Part shown: piece after piece, positions 11,001 to 17,885 of the stretch
Layout of the letters: each line of letters opens with the position of its first letter
Numbering within the stretch: position 1 is the first letter of the stretch
Source: Mycobacterium neglectum
GTDB lineage: Bacteria > Actinomycetota > Actinomycetes > Mycobacteriales > Mycobacteriaceae
Reading direction: 5' to 3'
DNA: 64,000 nucleotides
Assembly: GCF_002591975.1 (NCBI RefSeq)
Contig: NZ_NVQE01000009.1
Location: forward strand, 103,825 to 167,824
The notes under the pieces: model-generated
Database searches by the model: none
Told to the model about the DNA's origin: nothing
Seen by the model: the letters and a program-made list of their open reading frames with translations, nothing else
Program-made: the position numbers and the translations under genes

Positions 11001-11187
11001 CGGCGCCGTCGAACGCGAACAGGACGCGCTGACACCGGAGTTGCACGCGGCGTGGCGGGAGAAGGTGCAACGTGCGGCGGCGGCAACCCAGGGGCCGCAA
11101 TTCGTCGCGCGGATCAACGACGGCTGCGCACACTGCCCCGTGCGCAGGATGTGCCCGGCACAGCTGCGTGCAGGAGGTCAGCAGTGA
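8059..11187 (+). CDS. adnA: AdnA subunit of the AdnAB motor-nuclease (Rv3202c-like)
   Basis: A 1042-residue UvrD-like SF1 helicase fused to a RecB-family nuclease. ATG 8059 (MSAPHTDLTPK) is preferred over a start 31 codons upstream. Walker A is GGAGTGKST; motif II reads LLLVDDAQHLD rather than DEYQ; NQSVFGYRGAD follows. The C-terminal nuclease has VVDVKTGKSPVTK (Asp and Lys catalytic), and cysteines at CPLRW and GCAHCPVRRMCP fit the 4Fe-4S cluster of AddB/AdnA-type nucleases. AdnAB resects double-strand breaks in mycobacteria. The gene overlaps the start of adnB by four bases. Confidence 0.95.
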   Translation: MSAPHTDLTPKALTEPGMRGVVRVLGGAGTGKSTLLIQTAAAHIAAGTDPESVLLLTGSARLGTQARAAITSALLESGTRAVVREPLVRTVHSYAFAVLRLAAQRKGDPPPRLITGAEQDGIIRELLAGDLEDGDRSAVAWPAPLRPALSTVGFATELRDLLARCAERGVDPVELQRIGRRAGRPEWLAAGRFAQAYEQIMLLRSAVGMAAPQATVPALGAAELVGAALEALATDGDLLAAERARIKLLLVDDAQHLDPQAARLVRVLSAGAGLTVLAGDLNQSVFGYRGADPVLLRGDEPVLVLTESRRCAPAVARAITGVASRLPGADGARRLDGAGVQRGSVTVRIAASPHAESALIADALRRAHLVDGVPWSQMAVIVRSVPRLGSALAHTLATAGVPVDLPTPSAPLAERPAVRALLAVLEATAGELDGTQALSLLTGPIGRVDPVSLRQLRRALRRADGNQPPRELGDLLIDALRREPRGLSPDQARPLKRVRAVLAAARRTAADGGDPRYTLWQAWHRSGLQRRWLAASERGGSAGAQADRDLDAVTALFDVAEQYANRTTGASLRGLLDHVAALGLPSVSRDDHPSSEAVRVLSAHAALGGEWEFVVIAGLQEGLWPNVIPRGGVLGTQRLVDLLDGVVTENDRGVSTRAPLLAEERRLLIAAMGRARSRLLVTAVDSDSGDESMLPSSFCYELTSLATDPDPEPAAPVRAPRMLAPTALVGRLRAVVCAPRDDVEDSVRACAATQLARLAQGGVPGADPGQWYASTPLSTDEPLWGGDDHNVTLSPSTLQMLTDCPLRWLLERHGGSDARDVRSAIGSLLHALVADPGKTENQMLNELEKVWEKLPFDAQWHSDNELDRHRTMLATFAEWRAQSRNELTEVGTEIEVAGEVCPSDDGPGVRVRGRLDRLERDSEGRLVVVDVKTGKSPVTKDEAQRHAQLAMYQLAIAEGLMPQGEEPGGGLLVYLGKTSGGGAVEREQDALTPELHAAWREKVQRAAAATQGPQFVARINDGCAHCPVRRMCPAQLRAGGQQ

Positions 11188-14100
11188 GCCCGCGCTACAG
11201 TCCCGACGAACTCGCATCGGCGCTCGGACTGTTCGCCCCCACCGACGAGCAGGCGGCCGTGATCGCCGCGCCGCCGGGGCCGATGGTCGTCATCGCCGGG
11301 GCCGGGGCGGGCAAGACGGAGACGATGGCCGCCCGAGTGGTCTGGTTGGTCGCCAACGGCTACGCCTCACCCGGCGAGGTGCTCGGCCTGACGTTCACCC
11401 GCAAAGCGGCCGGACAGCTGCTGCGCCGCGTCCGCACCAGGCTGGCCCGCCTCGCGGGGTCGGGCCTGGTTCCCGCCGGACCCGGAGTTCCCGACTTCAC
11501 CGACGATCCCGCCACCGTCAGCACATACCACGCGTTCGCCGGCAACCTGTTGCGCGAATACGGTCTGCTGCTCCCGGTCGAACCCGATACTCGGCTGCTG
11601 AGCGAAACCGACCTGTGGCAGTTGGCTTTTCGGGTCGTATGCGAGCATCCACAGCACCTCGACACCGACAAGACCCCGGCGGCTGTGACCGCGATGGTGC
11701 TGCGACTGGCCGGGCAGCTGGCCGAACACCTCGTCGACACCGAGCAGTTGCGAGATACCCATGTCGAGCTCGAGCGGCTCGTGCATACCCTGCCCGCGGG
11801 CCCCTACCAACGGGATCGCGGTCCCAGTCAGTGGCTGCTCCGCATGTTGGCCACGCAGACGGAACGCACGCAGCTCGTCCCGCTCATCGATGCGCTGCAC
11901 CGCAGCATGCGTGAGCAGAAGGCCATGGACTTCGGCATGCAGATGGCCTCTGCCGCGCGGTTGGCATCGGGCTTCCCGCAGGTCGGCGAGCAGCTGAGAA
12001 ACCGGTATCGGGTCGTACTTCTTGACGAGTACCAGGACACCGGCCACGCCCAACGAGTCGCGCTGTCGGCACTCTTCGGCGGCGGGGTCGACGACGCGTT
12101 GGCCCTGACCGCCGTCGGTGATCCCATCCAGTCGATCTACGGCTGGCGCGGCGCATCGGCAACCAACCTGCCGCGGTTCACCACCGACTTTCCCCTCGCC
12201 GACGGTAGCCCCGCCCCGACGCTGGAGCTCCGCACCAGCTGGCGCAACCCGCCGGGCACGTTGCATCTGGCGAACGCGGTGTCCGCCGAGGCGCGGCGCC
12301 GCTCCGTGGCGGTGCGGGAGCTGCGGCCCAAGCCCGACGCGGCCCAGGGCACCGTCAGCTGCGCCCTGCTGACAGATGTGGTCTCCGAACGCAATTGGGT
12401 GGCAGACCACCTCGCGCGCATTTATCACCAGGCTCGCGGCGAGGGCGTCTCGGCACCGACGGCGGCGGTGCTCGTGCGCCGCAACGCCGATGCCGGCCCC
12501 ATTGCCGATGCGCTCACCGCACGCGGCGTACCGGTCGAAATCGTGGGACTTGCCGGCCTGCTCGGTGTCCCCGAGGTAGCCGACGTGGTGGCGACGCTGC
12601 GAATGGTGGCCGACCCCACCGCAGGCGCCGCCGCCATGCGCGTGCTGACCGGACCGCGCTGGCGGCTGGGCGCGCGCGACGTCGCAGCGTTGTGGCGGCG
12701 CGCCGTCCAACTCGACGACTTCGGCAAGCCGGCCGACAGTGCGGCGGCGGATCGGGTCGTCGCGCAAGCCGCACTCGACGCCGACGCCGCATGCCTGACG
12801 GATGCCGTCGGCGATCCGGGCCCTCCGACGGCGTACTCCGCGACGGGGTACGCCCGCATCGTGGACCTGAGTCGCGAATTGATCGCGCTTCGTGGTCATC
12901 TCACGCACCCGCTGCCTGAACTGGTCGCCGAGGTGCGACGGGTACTCGGAGTGGACACCGAGGTCCGGGCCGCACGCCGGGTGTCGGCGGGCTGGTCGGG
13001 CACTGAGCATCTCGATGCGTTCGCCGATGTGGTGGCTGACTTCGCGAGCCGCCCCGCCGCGACGGTTTCCGGCCTGCTCGCCTACCTCGATGCGGCCGAG
13101 CAGGTGGAGAACGGCCTGGCACCTGCGGAAGTGTCCGTCGCCGACGACCGGGTTCAAATCCTTACTGTGCACGCCGCGAAGGGCCTGGAATGGCGGGTCG
13201 TCGCGGTGCCCCATCTCAGCGGCCGGGTGTTTCCATCGACCGCGTCCGCGCGGACATGGCTTACCGACCCCGGCGACCTGCCTCCGCTGCTGCGGGGTGA
13301 TCGGGCGACGTTGTCAGAGCACGGTGTACCGGTCCTGGACACGTCGGATGTCAACGATCGAAAGACACTGTCGGACAAGATCGCTGACCACAAGGACAGT
13401 TTGGCGCTGCGCCGCGTCGACGAGGAACGACGGCTGTTGTACGTGGCGATCACCCGCGCAGAGGACACGTTGCTGCTGTCCGGTCACCACTGGGGAGCGT
13501 CCGAATCCAAGCCGCGCGGCCCGTCGACCTTCCTCGAGGAGCTCAAGGAGATCATCGAGCGCGCGGATGCTGCAGGCGAGCCCTGCGGTGTCGTCGAGCA
13601 GTGGGCTCCCGCCCCGGCAGACGGTGAGCCCAATCCGTTGCGCGACAGCGTAGCCGAAGCGCTCTGGCCCGTCGATCCGGCCGGCTCGCGCCGTGACGAT
13701 GTGGGCCGAGGCGCCGCCCTGGTCGCCAACGCAATGTCGGGTGAGTCAGGTAGTGAACCCGTAGACGGCGAAGAGGGATGGGCATCCGACGTCGATGCGC
13801 TCCTGGCCGAACGCAACCGATCCGACGACCGGCCGGTCCCGCCACTGCCGGCGCAGCTGTCGGTCAGCACACTGGTGGAACTCGGCCGCGACCCCGATGC
13901 GGTAGCGCAACGACTGCGACGCCGCTTGCCAAGCCGACCTGACCCACATGCACTGCTGGGCACGGCTTTCCACGATTGGGTACAGCGCTTCTATCACGCT
14001 GATCGGCTGTTCGATCTCGACGATTTGCCCGGTGCCGTGGACCACGACGCCACGGTTACCGACGAACTCGCCGAACTGCAGGCCGCGTTCGCGGTGTCGT

Positions 14101-14441
14101 CATGGGCCGCGCGCACCCCGATCGACGTCGAGGTGCCTTTCGACATGGTGCTCGGCGGCCGAGTGGTGCGCGGGCGCATCGACGCGGTCTTCGGCGACGA
14201 CGACGGCGGCGCTACCGTCGTCGACTGGAAGACAGGCGACCCACCCGGCACGCCGGAAGCCAAGCAGCACGCGGCCGTTCAGCTCGCCGTCTACCGGCTG
14301 GCGTGGGCGGCGCTGCAGGGAACCTCAGTCGAATCCGTTCGCGCGTCGTTTCACTACGTGCGCAGCGGGCTGACCGTCAGTCCCGACGATCTACCCGGCA
14401 GTGACGACCTGCTGGCGCTGCTGGGGACTACCGCGGCTTAA
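11184..14441 (+). CDS. adnB: AdnB subunit of the AdnAB motor-nuclease (Rv3201c-like)
   Basis: A 1085-residue SF1 helicase-nuclease starting at GTG 11184, with CAGGAGG just upstream and a four-base overlap with adnA (GTGA), fixing translational coupling. Walker A is GAGAGKT, motif II VVLLDEYQDTG, motif III GDPIQSIYGWRGAS, and late motifs are HAAKGLEW and RRLLYVAITRAED. These complete motifs identify it as the active lead motor. The C-terminal RecB-type nuclease shows GRIDAVFGDD and VVDWKTG. With AdnA it forms the heterodimeric end-resection machine that replaces RecBCD in this role. Downstream lies mobile DNA, so the natural operon may have been interrupted. Confidence 0.95.
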   Translation: MSPRYSPDELASALGLFAPTDEQAAVIAAPPGPMVVIAGAGAGKTETMAARVVWLVANGYASPGEVLGLTFTRKAAGQLLRRVRTRLARLAGSGLVPAGPGVPDFTDDPATVSTYHAFAGNLLREYGLLLPVEPDTRLLSETDLWQLAFRVVCEHPQHLDTDKTPAAVTAMVLRLAGQLAEHLVDTEQLRDTHVELERLVHTLPAGPYQRDRGPSQWLLRMLATQTERTQLVPLIDALHRSMREQKAMDFGMQMASAARLASGFPQVGEQLRNRYRVVLLDEYQDTGHAQRVALSALFGGGVDDALALTAVGDPIQSIYGWRGASATNLPRFTTDFPLADGSPAPTLELRTSWRNPPGTLHLANAVSAEARRRSVAVRELRPKPDAAQGTVSCALLTDVVSERNWVADHLARIYHQARGEGVSAPTAAVLVRRNADAGPIADALTARGVPVEIVGLAGLLGVPEVADVVATLRMVADPTAGAAAMRVLTGPRWRLGARDVAALWRRAVQLDDFGKPADSAAADRVVAQAALDADAACLTDAVGDPGPPTAYSATGYARIVDLSRELIALRGHLTHPLPELVAEVRRVLGVDTEVRAARRVSAGWSGTEHLDAFADVVADFASRPAATVSGLLAYLDAAEQVENGLAPAEVSVADDRVQILTVHAAKGLEWRVVAVPHLSGRVFPSTASARTWLTDPGDLPPLLRGDRATLSEHGVPVLDTSDVNDRKTLSDKIADHKDSLALRRVDEERRLLYVAITRAEDTLLLSGHHWGASESKPRGPSTFLEELKEIIERADAAGEPCGVVEQWAPAPADGEPNPLRDSVAEALWPVDPAGSRRDDVGRGAALVANAMSGESGSEPVDGEEGWASDVDALLAERNRSDDRPVPPLPAQLSVSTLVELGRDPDAVAQRLRRRLPSRPDPHALLGTAFHDWVQRFYHADRLFDLDDLPGAVDHDATVTDELAELQAAFAVSSWAARTPIDVEVPFDMVLGGRVVRGRIDAVFGDDDGGATVVDWKTGDPPGTPEAKQHAAVQLAVYRLAWAALQGTSVESVRASFHYVRSGLTVSPDDLPGSDDLLALLGTTAA

Positions 14442-14448
14442 AGCGTGT

Positions 14449-14492
14449 CGAACTGAGTGTTCGGCACCGCCCTCCTCGGGCGTCGTCAGTTC
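14449..14492. other. Nested hairpins between adnB and the tnpB 3' end
   Basis: Just after the adnB stop there are two short perfect stems: CGAAC/GTTCG (14449-14463, 5-base loop) and CGCCC/GGGCG (14468-14482, 5-base loop). Alternatively GAACTGA (14450-14456) pairs with TCAGTTC (14486-14492), enclosing the second hairpin. Position and structure suit the right end of an IS200/IS605-type element, where the scaffold of the omega (re)RNA and subterminal hairpins lie next to the tnpB stop. They could also act as an adnB terminator, although there is no T-run on the plus strand. Which role applies is inference. Confidence 0.45.
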
Positions 14493-14916
14493 AGGCCGCG
14501 GGTGCGGTGTGAACGTCGGTTCCCGCGTCTTTCGGGCTGGTTTCACCAACACGGGGGTGTTGGTCAGCGCCGTCCCGTCGGCGAGCATTGGTGGCCCGGC
14601 CCCCTGCTTGGGGGTCCGGGTATCGATGGGCGTCGTGGTGGGTGTCGCCCCAGCGGGCCAGATTCAGCGCGGCGTTGGTATCTCTGTCGGCGCTATATCC
14701 GCAAAAACAGGTGAAGACGCGATTGGCCAGCGTCATCTCGCTGTTGATCGTCCCGCATTGCGGGCATAGTCGGGTCGAGGGAAACCAGCGGTCGGCTTCG
14801 ATGAGCAGCCCGCCGCGCCAGGCTTGCTTGTAACGCAGCATCCGGGCGAACTCTGACCAGCCCGCATCGGAAACGGCTCGAGCCAGCCGGTGATTGCGCA
14901 GCATGCCTGCCACGTT
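14491..14916 (-). pseudogene. tnpB: tnpB, 3' fragment (RuvC-III and zinc finger), cut off by the IS110 insertion
   Basis: Encodes the last about 141 residues of a TnpB/OrfB protein: NVAGMLRNHRLARAV, GWSEFARML, the zinc ribbon RLCPQCGTIN ... FTCFCGYSADRD and the final RuvC aspartate in ADRDTNAALNLARW. The upstream part of the gene lies beyond the IS110-family element at 16233-17234. Joining the two at the 4-base GAGG repeat restores a continuous frame (VIENL + NVAGM). TnpB is the RNA-guided nuclease ancestor of Cas12, encoded by IS200/IS605 and IS607 elements. No tnpA is present. The fragment itself cannot be a working nuclease. Confidence 0.9.
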
Positions 14917-14923
14917 GAGGCTT

Positions 14924-15988
14924 CTATGTCAATGCGAGTGGTTGGCATCTGGCGATTTGGTGCTGCCAGGAGGCTTGGTCGGTGTGCATCGCTCGGTAGA
15001 TCACATCGACGAGGTGGCGCTTGAGGATGCGTCTGGCGCCGCGGGCACCCTTCGTCGGTTCTTGGCGTGCGATGAGTTTTTGAGCCGCCGGGTTGAAGCG
15101 TGTCTGCACGATCGCCGCCGTGTAAAGGACGCTGTTGAGACGGCGGTTGCCGCCTCGATGAAGTCGGTGACGTTCGTTGTCTGATGAATAGACGGGAATC
15201 GGAGCGCACCCGGTGTAGCGGGCTAGTTTGGCTGAGCTCGAAAACCGTTCGATGTCACCGATTTCGGAGAGCAGCACCGCTGCGGAGTTGTGGCTGATCC
15301 CGGTTATTGCCAACAGGTTCGGCGTAAGGGGCGTGACGAGCTCTTTGATCCTGATGTCGAGATCGTGGATGCGGTTGTTGGCCTCGGCGAGCTCGCTGAT
15401 CATCGTGACGATCACCTGTCGTACGTGGATGCCCACCTCTGCGGCTTCGAGCCGCGCGGTCAACGCCGCTACTACCTTGGCCCGCGCCAGGTCGCCGGGC
15501 GTGTGGTCAAGCCACAGATGCGATTGCGCCTTGAGCTGGTTGATCATCATGGTGCGGCGTTTGACGAGGTCAGCACGGTAGTCGGTGAGAACGCGGAGTT
15601 CGCGGACCCGCTCGTCGATGCGATGGCGGGTCAGATCCGGTGTCGCGATCGCGGCATGTGCGGCCGCGACGGCATCGATGGCATCTGACTTGGAGCCCGT
15701 GGCGGCGTGCAACTTACGATGCGCGGCGGTCAGCCGGCTAGGAACCCACACCACCTCTTGACCCGCAAGCAGCAGTCCATCGGCCAGCCGGCGGGCAAAG
15801 CCGTGACCGTCTTCGATGGCCCAGGTCACTGGGGTGGCGTCCGTGATCGCGCGAATCCAGGTGAGCACCGCGGTAATCAGCAGCCCATCGTTTTTCACGG
15901 TCAGCGGCTTGCCTATGCGATTACCGCGAGCATCGACAGCCACCGCAACATGGACGTGCTTGTGTGGGTCGATCCCTACTGTCACCAT
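14924..15988 (-). CDS. IS110-family recombinase/transposase
   Basis: A 354-residue DEDD-type IS110 transposase. The N-terminal RuvC-like domain shows GIDPHKHVHVA (Asp), AIEDGHGFA (Glu) and GSKSDAIDAVA (two Asp). A coiled-coil-like middle (about residues 150-210) is followed by the C-terminal Transposase_20 domain (LLAITGISHNSAAVLLSEIG, YTGCAPIPVYSS). In this family the serine in the C-terminal domain acts with the DEDD site in RNA-guided recombination. The frame is intact from ATG 15988 to its stop, so the enzyme could be active. Full length for the family. Confidence 0.95.
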   Translation of the reverse strand: MVTVGIDPHKHVHVAVAVDARGNRIGKPLTVKNDGLLITAVLTWIRAITDATPVTWAIEDGHGFARRLADGLLLAGQEVVWVPSRLTAAHRKLHAATGSKSDAIDAVAAAHAAIATPDLTRHRIDERVRELRVLTDYRADLVKRRTMMINQLKAQSHLWLDHTPGDLARAKVVAALTARLEAAEVGIHVRQVIVTMISELAEANNRIHDLDIRIKELVTPLTPNLLAITGISHNSAAVLLSEIGDIERFSSSAKLARYTGCAPIPVYSSDNERHRLHRGGNRRLNSVLYTAAIVQTRFNPAAQKLIARQEPTKGARGARRILKRHLVDVIYRAMHTDQASWQHQIARCQPLALT

Positions 15989-16027
15989 CGAAATGTCCCT
16001 CCGCTCATCCGGGTGACGGGACGATGG

Positions 16028-16232
16028 CGGGGGCTCTGCCCGGTGGACAGACCTATTGCGAGTTGAAGGCTCAGCAGGCTTCTATCAGGTCACACCGGTC
16101 AGGGCTCTTGCCTCGAGCCGCTGTGGACAAATCAACGGAAGGCCATTCACGGCACGTGTTTTCCGAGTCACCGAGCAGCTCACCGGGTCGGCTCCCGTCG
16201 AAACCGTCCGGTTCTAACACTGTGCACCAATA
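16028..16232 (-). ncRNA. Candidate IS110 bridge RNA with readable target and donor guides
   Basis: The non-coding left end, read on the minus strand, folds into two loops. Target-binding loop: stem GAGCTGCT (16181-16174) with AGCGGCTC (16122-16115, one G-U), internal loop strands carrying GAAAAC (16163-16158) and CGTTGA (16137-16132), apical stem GCC/GGC. GAAAAC equals the left target flank, and CGTTGA is complementary to the right flank TCAACG. Donor-binding loop: stem GGTGTGACC (16096-16088) with GGTCTGTCCACC, carrying ATAGAAGCCT (16085-16076), identical to the element's right end, and CAATAG (16058-16053), complementary to CTATTG at its left end. The order LTG, RTG, LDG, RDG is that of IS621. 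RNA ends are estimated. Confidence 0.85.
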
Positions 16233-17234
16233 GAGGTTTTCGATGACGAGCCGGTCGTGGGTCTTGACCAACTCACTTGATACCTGGTGCAGGAAATGGC
16301 GGCGCACATTGGCGACACGATGATGATGCCGGCCCAACCGGGCGGCGGCATCCTTGCGGTTGCGTGATCCTTTCTTCTTGTGTGACAACGACTTAGCCAG
16401 CCGTCGTTGCTTGGACATTCCGGTGGCCAGCGCTTTGGGCGCGTGGCTGATACGGGCGAGTTCGGTACCGTCGGCGGTGGCGGCGACCAGAAACAACAAC
16501 AGGCCACGGTCCACACCCACCGAACCGCCACCATCGCCAGGGCGAGTCGGGTGCTGGTGGTCGGGGTGCAGATCGGCGGCCTCGACGTTCAACGCGATCC
16601 ACCAGCGGCCGCCGTGACAGGTGATAGTGGCGAACAGGATTTTCGCGCGGTTCTTGGCGAGCATGCGCCGCAGCCGGCGGGTGTCATCGTGCACCGCGAT
16701 CGCTCCGATGCCCGGCAGTGTGACCGACCGGACCTTGTTGTTGTCGCCGACGCGGATGGCCGCACGCGCGCCTTTGGGGTGTTTGTTGCGCAGCCGAAAC
16801 GACGGAATAGCCGTGGTTTTCTTCTTGAACCGGGGGAACCCGACCCGCTTGCTTTTGTGCTTGCCTAAGCGTGAATCCGACCACGCTTTCAGGCCCCTGC
16901 CCAGGTCGACAGCGGCTTCCTCGAACACCTGCTGACACACCTCGCGCCGCCACGACAAGCCGGTCACCACTATGTCGGCCACGCCGTCGACGTCGACAGT
17001 GAAGACCCGGCCCGCGTCGGCCGTTTTCTTCCACGCGTTGAACGCATTGATCAGATCAAACCCCGTCCATGGCACCTCGACGCCCGGATCGGTCGTGCGG
17101 TCGGTGAGCGCGGTTTTCACTATCTGTAGGCACTGGTTAAACGCGAACCGCGACGCTCCGGCATGCCGGGACAGCACCTCGTTCTGCTCGACGGCGGGGT
17201 CCAGGCAGTAGCAGAATGTGGTGTGACGGCTCAT
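16233..17234 (-). pseudogene. tnpB: tnpB, 5' fragment (N-terminal and RuvC-I/II part), interrupted by IS110
   Basis: Encodes residues 1-334 of a TnpB protein from ATG 17234 (MSRHTTFCYCLDP). It includes the N-terminal HTH/WED-like part (SRFAFNQCLQ), the basic FPRFKKKTTAIPSFRL region, the first RuvC aspartate in SVGVDRGLLLFLV and the glutamate in RLVIENL. An open frame continues past 16233 for about 50 codons, but that tail is the IS110 left end, not TnpB. With the 3' fragment the ancestral protein would be about 475 residues. No accompanying TnpA was found between here and 17408, so this was an orfB-only (IS1341-like) element. A truncated protein lacking the zinc finger and third RuvC residue should be inactive. 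Confidence 0.9.
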
Positions 17235-17408
17235 CAACTGCCAACCTCCCACAGCCCACCGACATTTACGTTTGGGTGTGTGGCCGCGGACGACCTATCC
17301 ACTGACTGGAGCACCTGCAAGCGTGCGCGCGGCGGCTGGCCGTGCCGACCGCGCCGGTGGTGCGAATACCTCGACGCCACGCTGTCCTCAACCAAATCGT
17401 CTTACTAC

Positions 17409-17840
17409 TCAAGAAGGCTCAACCGCAGCCGAATGCTCCACGCGGCTTGTCGAGCGATAGATCTTGAACGCCTCGGTGATCATCGGGATCTGCAGTGGCA
17501 GGCGGGCGATCGCCCCGATACGCATCGGGAGTGGCTTGTCTTTCCACAACCGGACCATGTTCACGTTGCCCGGAAACACGCCGACGAACAGGGCGATGGC
17601 CGCCAGCGCACCGAGGCGGCGCGTCTTGGGCGCCAGCAGCAGGCCGCCCACTCCCATTTCGGCCACGCCGGAGGCATAGGTGTAGAAGCGGGCGCTGCCG
17701 GGCAGCTCCTCCGGAATGATCGTGTCGAATGGCTTGGGGGCCACAAAGTGCAGGACGCCCATGCCGAGCAGGCCGGCGCCCATCAAGTGTGCACGCTTGG
17801 GATTGGCGATCTGCTGCAGTTCGGGTACGGGTGTGGTCAT
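17409..17840 (-). CDS. DoxX-like small integral membrane protein
   Basis: A 143-residue protein from ATG 17840 (MTTPVPELQQI) with four predicted membrane segments. They begin near LMGAGLLGMGVLHFV, YTYASGVAEMGVGGLLL, LGALAAIALFVGVFPG and IGAIARLPLQIPMI. The NVNMVRLWKDKPLP segment is typical of the DoxX/SURF4-like family. In M. tuberculosis DoxX-type proteins have been linked to membrane thiol redox, but this paralogue is not assigned. It is divergent from the potassium channel gene (45 bases). Its C-terminus lies about 170 bases from the tnpB start, next to the mobile element. Confidence 0.75.
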   Translation of the reverse strand: MTTPVPELQQIANPKRAHLMGAGLLGMGVLHFVAPKPFDTIIPEELPGSARFYTYASGVAEMGVGGLLLAPKTRRLGALAAIALFVGVFPGNVNMVRLWKDKPLPMRIGAIARLPLQIPMITEAFKIYRSTSRVEHSAAVEPS

Positions 17841-17885
17841 GGTTACATAATGGCGTGCGCCGACTTCCAGCGATGACTGGTCCTG

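Larger units (their letters stand above)
14917..16236 (-). mobile_element. IS110-family insertion sequence inserted in tnpB
   Basis: The element is about 1316 bp plus a duplicated 4-base GAGG (14917-14920 and 16233-16236; CCTC on the transposase strand). There are no terminal inverted repeats. The transposase-proximal 3' end has only 3 to 7 non-coding bases, while the 5' end has about 244 non-coding bases. That layout is the IS110 subgroup, whose long left end encodes a bridge RNA; in the IS1111 subgroup the RNA lies downstream. Ends were placed by rebuilding the tnpB frame across the insertion, which is an internal control for exact borders apart from the ambiguity within GAGG. The core contains CT, the dinucleotide used by IS621. 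Confidence 0.92.

Noticed and set aside
11367..13214. A 615-codon frame antisense to adnB
   Set aside because: Arg/His/Gly-rich composition with no domain; adnB on the other strand has all helicase motifs.
16121..16129. TTGTCCACA, a mycobacterial DnaA box, on the minus strand
   Set aside because: It lies inside the bridge-RNA target loop next to the right target guide and its closing stem; the RNA structure explains it better.
16071..16232. The open C-terminal tail of the 5' tnpB fragment as a genuine TnpB sequence
   Set aside because: It is the IS110 left end read in frame; the true continuation is at 14916-14491.
14442..17408. A CRISPR or Cas12 locus, because of the RuvC/zinc-finger protein
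   Set aside because: No repeat-spacer array and no other Cas gene; length and motifs are those of TnpB.
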